In this document: piece by piece, positions 60,684 to 64,000 of the stretch
Position numbering within the stretch: position 1 is the first letter of the stretch
How the letters are laid out: every line of letters starts with the position of its first letter
Assembly (NCBI GenBank): GCA_045598285.1
Contig: JAZLLU010000011.1
Span: forward strand, 1-64,000
Length of the DNA: 64,000 nucleotides
From: RGIG5612 sp045598285
GTDB taxonomy: Bacteria; Bacillota; Clostridia; Lachnospirales; Lachnospiraceae
Direction of reading: 5' to 3'
Notes under the pieces: model-generated
Seen by the model: only the letters and a program-made list of their open reading frames with translations
What the model was told of the DNA's origin: nothing
Database searches by the model: none
Made by a program: the position numbers and the translations under genes

Positions 60684-62192
60684 TTGAATAAAAAATACGG
60701 ACTTAAAAATTTTTCATATGGTATACTAGCGCAGGTAGTAACTATAGGCCTTGGAGTAATTATTCCAAGGCTTGTATTAGTTAACCTTGGTTCCGAGGCT
60801 AATGGATTATTAAGTTCTATTGGTAATATTTTAGGATATATGTCTCTTTTGGAAGCAGGTGTTGGAACAGCGACACTAAATGCTCTTTATAAACCAATTG
60901 GACAAAATGACCATAATTCTGTTAACAGAATTATGGCTGCGACAAATAAGTTTTATAAAAGAACAGGTAAGATATATCTAGTATTAGTTGTAATTTTATC
61001 TGTAGTATTTACACTTTTTATTGATTCATCACTACCACGATTAACAATATTTATTGTTGTAATATTATCTGGCTTATCAGGTGTAATTAGTTATTTTTTT
61101 CAAGGAAAATTTAATATTTTACTTTCAGCAGAAGGTAAGGGTTATGTAACAACCAATATAACAACTATTATTTCAACATTAACTAGTGTTGGTAAAATAG
61201 TTCTTTTAGTAAACGGCTTTGATGTTATAGCTTTGCAATTGCTTTATTTTGGTTTAAATCTTTTGCAAATGGTAATCATAGTTGTTTACATAAAGAAAAA
61301 ATATAAATGGATTGACTTAAAGGTTGAACCAGATTATGAAGCTATCTCACAAAAAAAAGCAGTTCTTGTGCATCAAATATCATCTTTAGTATTTAGTAAT
61401 ACAGATGTCTTGGTGTTAACAATTATAACATCATTAAAACAAGTCAGTGTGTATTCAATGTATGCAATGATTTTTGGAATGGTAAAATCAATAGTTGTAG
61501 TTATTGTATATAGTTATGTATATTCCTTAGGCCAAAGTTATTCTGATAAAAAACGATTTTTAAAAATGTATGATACCTTTGAGGTATATAGTTTAGCAAT
61601 TTCTTCAGCCGCGTTTTGTATTACAGGAATTTTATTGACTCCATTTTTGAAATTATATACAGCAGGCGTAAATGATATTACATATGTGGATAAATATTTA
61701 CCATGGCTTTTTGTAGTATTTTATTTATTGCATAATGGAAGAACGTCATCAGCAAATTTGATTAACATTGCTCAAGAATTTGAAAATACAAAATGGAGAG
61801 CAATTTTAGAAAGCATTATTAATATTGTTGCCTCAATTGTTTTGACAATTTTCTTTGGCGTTTATGGTGTTGTTTTAGGAACAATAGCGGCATTGTTATA
61901 TAGAACAAATGATATGATTATTTATTCGGGGAAAATATTAAAAAGGTCCTGTTTGGTAACTTACAAAAGATGGCTAATAAATGTGGCTTTAGTAGCTGTT
62001 ATTTCTTTTATATGTATGCGATTTAATTTTGATTTATCGAATTATGGATACTTGGTTATTTATGGAATAGCTTTATTAGTTGTTATTTTACCAATCTTTA
62101 TAATTGTTAATTCTTTGTTAGAAAAAGACTGTGCAAAATATGCAAAAAATGTAGTAAAGAGTATATTAAAAACAAGATTTTCAAAATCGTAA
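60684..62192 (+). CDS. Wzx-type polysaccharide flippase
   Basis: Moves the lipid-linked repeat unit across the membrane. The 502-residue protein has about 12-14 helices and the MOP/Wzx start (FSYGILAQVVTIGLGVIIPR, LLSSIGNILGYMSLLEAGVG) as well as YSLGQSYSD near helix 8. TTG start; ribosome site weak. Its position late among the transferases is typical for such operons. Confidence 0.93.
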   Translation: MNKKYGLKNFSYGILAQVVTIGLGVIIPRLVLVNLGSEANGLLSSIGNILGYMSLLEAGVGTATLNALYKPIGQNDHNSVNRIMAATNKFYKRTGKIYLVLVVILSVVFTLFIDSSLPRLTIFIVVILSGLSGVISYFFQGKFNILLSAEGKGYVTTNITTIISTLTSVGKIVLLVNGFDVIALQLLYFGLNLLQMVIIVVYIKKKYKWIDLKVEPDYEAISQKKAVLVHQISSLVFSNTDVLVLTIITSLKQVSVYSMYAMIFGMVKSIVVVIVYSYVYSLGQSYSDKKRFLKMYDTFEVYSLAISSAAFCITGILLTPFLKLYTAGVNDITYVDKYLPWLFVVFYLLHNGRTSSANLINIAQEFENTKWRAILESIINIVASIVLTIFFGVYGVVLGTIAALLYRTNDMIIYSGKILKRSCLVTYKRWLINVALVAVISFICMRFNFDLSNYGYLVIYGIALLVVILPIFIIVNSLLEKDCAKYAKNVVKSILKTRFSKS

Positions 62193-62195
62193 ATT

Positions 62196-63344
62196 ATGAA
62201 AATAGGAATCCTAGCTTATAGACAATACCCATATATATCAGCAAATACCGCCATAGCGTATTCTATAGGAAATCAGCTATCGGGGGGGGTGGACTCCTGC
62301 GAAGTTATTTATATTGGATACAAGCAAGAAGACAAACAAAATGATGTATTTGAGTATGAAGGAAGTAAGATTAGATTTTTTAATAATGATATTGAACCAA
62401 AATTAAATAGGGTTCAAAATTATATTCATAAGATATTAGGAGATAAGGTTAGGCTAAATAAATATTCAAAAGGGCTGTCTCAAATAGTTACGGAAGAAAA
62501 GGTGGATGCCATAGTTTGTTGCATTGCGCCAGTTGATGATGCATTAATAGTTTACTATGCAAACTTAAAAATCCCAGTTATTCTTTATCAGTTAGATCCA
62601 TATTATAATCTTAATGATGAAATAAACATCCAAAAGAAAAAACAATTTATTGAAATAGTTAATAAATGTAAGCATGTTTTTACAACTGAACTTCTATATG
62701 AAGAATATAAAAACGATAGTGACTTTGATGATATCATTTCAAAGATATCAGTAGTACAGTTTCCAAAAATTGATAAACAAAAATATACAAGCACAAGAAA
62801 AGAGAAAGATGAAAAAATTACTTTTTTGTATGCGGGAACATTATATAAAGGTATTCGTAATCCACAAATGTTAATTGAATTAAAAGATATTTTACCAAAT
62901 AATTTCGAAGTAGTATTTTGTGGTGGATGTGATGATTTAGAATCAGAAGAAGTACTTAAAAGAGTAGGTATAAAATGTTTGGGATATTTGTCGCAAGAGG
63001 AATTATTAAATGAATACAAAAAAGCAGACATACTTATTAATATAGGTAATAGTGTGAAAAACCAAATGGGTAGTAAAATAATTGATTATATATCAACGGG
63101 TAAGCCAATATTAAATATTTATCAATTTAAAAACTGTCCAACGATTAAAGCACTAGAAAAATATGACAATGTAATAAATATGCACAGCGAAGAATTAAAA
63201 CAAGAAATAACAAAAAATAAAATGGAAGAGTTTTGTAAAAATAATAAAAGAAAAATTATTCCTTGGGAAGAAATTTATAATAATTATAATGAATATACTC
63301 CGGAATATGTTTCAAAACAAATTCAAAAAAGCATAAATGAATAA
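62196..63344 (+). CDS. GT4-like glycosyltransferase with poly-G tract
   Basis: The 382-residue product has the GT-B pattern: KIGILAYRQYPYISANTAIA at the start, FLYAGTLYKGIRNPQMLIEL at the domain boundary and QMGSKIIDYISTGKPIL at the donor site. Codons 29-32 contain eight consecutive G bases (62282-62289) encoding Gly-Gly-Val. Gain or loss of one G would stop translation early. Begins three bases after the flippase stop. Confidence 0.85.
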   Translation: MKIGILAYRQYPYISANTAIAYSIGNQLSGGVDSCEVIYIGYKQEDKQNDVFEYEGSKIRFFNNDIEPKLNRVQNYIHKILGDKVRLNKYSKGLSQIVTEEKVDAIVCCIAPVDDALIVYYANLKIPVILYQLDPYYNLNDEINIQKKKQFIEIVNKCKHVFTTELLYEEYKNDSDFDDIISKISVVQFPKIDKQKYTSTRKEKDEKITFLYAGTLYKGIRNPQMLIELKDILPNNFEVVFCGGCDDLESEEVLKRVGIKCLGYLSQEELLNEYKKADILINIGNSVKNQMGSKIIDYISTGKPILNIYQFKNCPTIKALEKYDNVINMHSEELKQEITKNKMEEFCKNNKRKIIPWEEIYNNYNEYTPEYVSKQIQKSINE

Positions 63345-63350
63345 TAACAT

Positions 63351-64000
63351 ATGAAAAATATTGCTTTTGTTATCTTAAACTATAATGATTCTGAAACAAC
63401 CATAAAGTTGGTTGATGATATTTGTTTATGGAATGATAATGAATTTAAGTATAATATTGTTATTGTTGATAATCGCTCTACGGATGAATCATTTAATATA
63501 TTATTTAATAAATATGTAAATGATTCATTAATTACAGTTTTACAAGCAGATAAAAATGGTGGTTATTCATATGGGAACAATCTCGGCGCTTTTTATTCAA
63601 TTAAACATTTTTCACCAGATTATATTGCAATATGTAATCCGGATATTAAAGTTGAGCAAAGTACAATAACAAAAATTCTTAATACTTTTGAGTTGGACGA
63701 AAAAATTGCCGTTGTTGCGCCTGCAATGAAAAAATTGGATGGGGAGGCAATAAATTGCAATTCAAATAATATTCCAACATATAAAGATGATTTAGTTGAT
63801 TGCTTCGCCTCAATTTATCCCAAATTAATTAAAAATAAAGTAAAAGAAAATGATGTATATAAGTCTTGCAATAATCTTTTAGTTACTCAGACGGTTCCAG
63901 GTTCATTTTTCTTAATAAAAACAAAAGTATTTGAAGAGATAAAAGGATTTGATGATAATGTCTTTTTGTTTTGTGAAGAAAGAATATTAGGTCGTAAGTT
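63351..64000 (+). CDS. GT2-family glycosyltransferase, C-terminus outside window
   Basis: An open frame of 216 codons runs off the right edge. It starts MKNIAFVILNYNDSETTIKL and has VIVDNRSTDESF, KNGGYSYGNNLGAFYS and ICNPDIKV, the pattern of the rhamnosyltransferase-like (WbbL/RfbF) branch of GT2, with TVPGSFFLIKTKVFEEIKGF further on (in part). It shows that the operon continues past the window. Confidence 0.88.
   Translation, partial: MKNIAFVILNYNDSETTIKLVDDICLWNDNEFKYNIVIVDNRSTDESFNILFNKYVNDSLITVLQADKNGGYSYGNNLGAFYSIKHFSPDYIAICNPDIKVEQSTITKILNTFELDEKIAVVAPAMKKLDGEAINCNSNNIPTYKDDLVDCFASIYPKLIKNKVKENDVYKSCNNLLVTQTVPGSFFLIKTKVFEEIKGFDDNVFLFCEERILGRK

Noticed and set aside
1..64000. Integrase, transposase, prophage or CRISPR-Cas genes
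   Set aside because: None was seen in any frame; mobile traces are limited to small palindromic repeats and the mismatched tRNA-Leu.

Overview
The window looks like a chromosomal segment of a spore-forming clostridial Firmicute, most likely a member of the Lachnospiraceae; I cannot fix the genus. The reasons are the order mazG, (hup), yabO/rqcP, yabP, yabQ, divIC, spoIIE, tilS, hpt, ftsH, which matches the yabN-to-ftsH order of Bacillus subtilis; a T-box leader in front of prolyl-tRNA synthetase; Gram-positive type lipoproteins and capsule kinase/phosphatase genes; and sigma-A-like promoters with strong GGAGG ribosome sites.

Region by region. 1-1340: the end of an acyltransferase, an XRE/AbrB regulator, and a DtxR-family iron or manganese repressor on the minus strand. 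1341-3986: the ferrous iron uptake genes feoA, feoB and a tiny Cys-rich partner, with clear DtxR-type operators in front of feoA and again in front of feoB. 3987-4629: a scar holding a GGGGACG hairpin repeat and the last part of a lost FtsX-type permease. 4630-9245: a methyltransferase, an unknown membrane protein, and an NfeD-like/flotillin pair. 9326-13556: two signalling proteins that overlap by four bases, an HD-GYP/receiver protein and a hybrid histidine kinase. 13621-18293: a Y-family DNA polymerase with its YolD partner, a D,D-carboxypeptidase, and a trigger-factor-like lipoprotein with a very acidic tail. 18516-29859: proS under a T-box, ackA, an unusual acyltransferase-amidase fusion, cca, a CotS-like protein, a PEGA lipoprotein, phosphoglucomutase and mazG. 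29912-37076: the sporulation, division and tRNA block ending in ftsH. 37215-39894: a GH13 amylase and two tRNA genes (Tyr, Leu).

40000 to the right edge is one long plus-strand surface polysaccharide operon. It is visibly more AT-rich than the rest and runs out of the window. It begins with the phosphatase/chain-length/kinase trio (cpsB, cpsC, cpsD), a NusG paralogue of the LoaP type and the initiating sugar-phosphate transferase. An aldolase, a hydroxyacid dehydrogenase and an asparagine-synthetase-like ligase follow. The rest holds a UDP-GalNAcA pathway (TviB and TviC type), a TupA-like ATP-grasp ligase, at least nine glycosyltransferases, an EpsG-like polymerase, an O-acetyltransferase, a LicD transferase and a Wzx flippase. 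Together these would build, decorate, flip and polymerise a charged repeat unit.

The features I think deserve most attention are: the aldolase/dehydrogenase/AsnB-like triad beside a GalNAcA plus ATP-grasp pair; a 42-base element with a palindromic core placed just before the start codons of unrelated genes (two identical copies and one core copy); a lipoprotein amidase fused in frame to a membrane acyltransferase that also carries a dispersed repeat inside its coding sequence; poly-G tracts inside two glycosyltransferase genes; and a tRNA-Leu gene with a broken acceptor stem at the very edge of the AT-rich capsule island.
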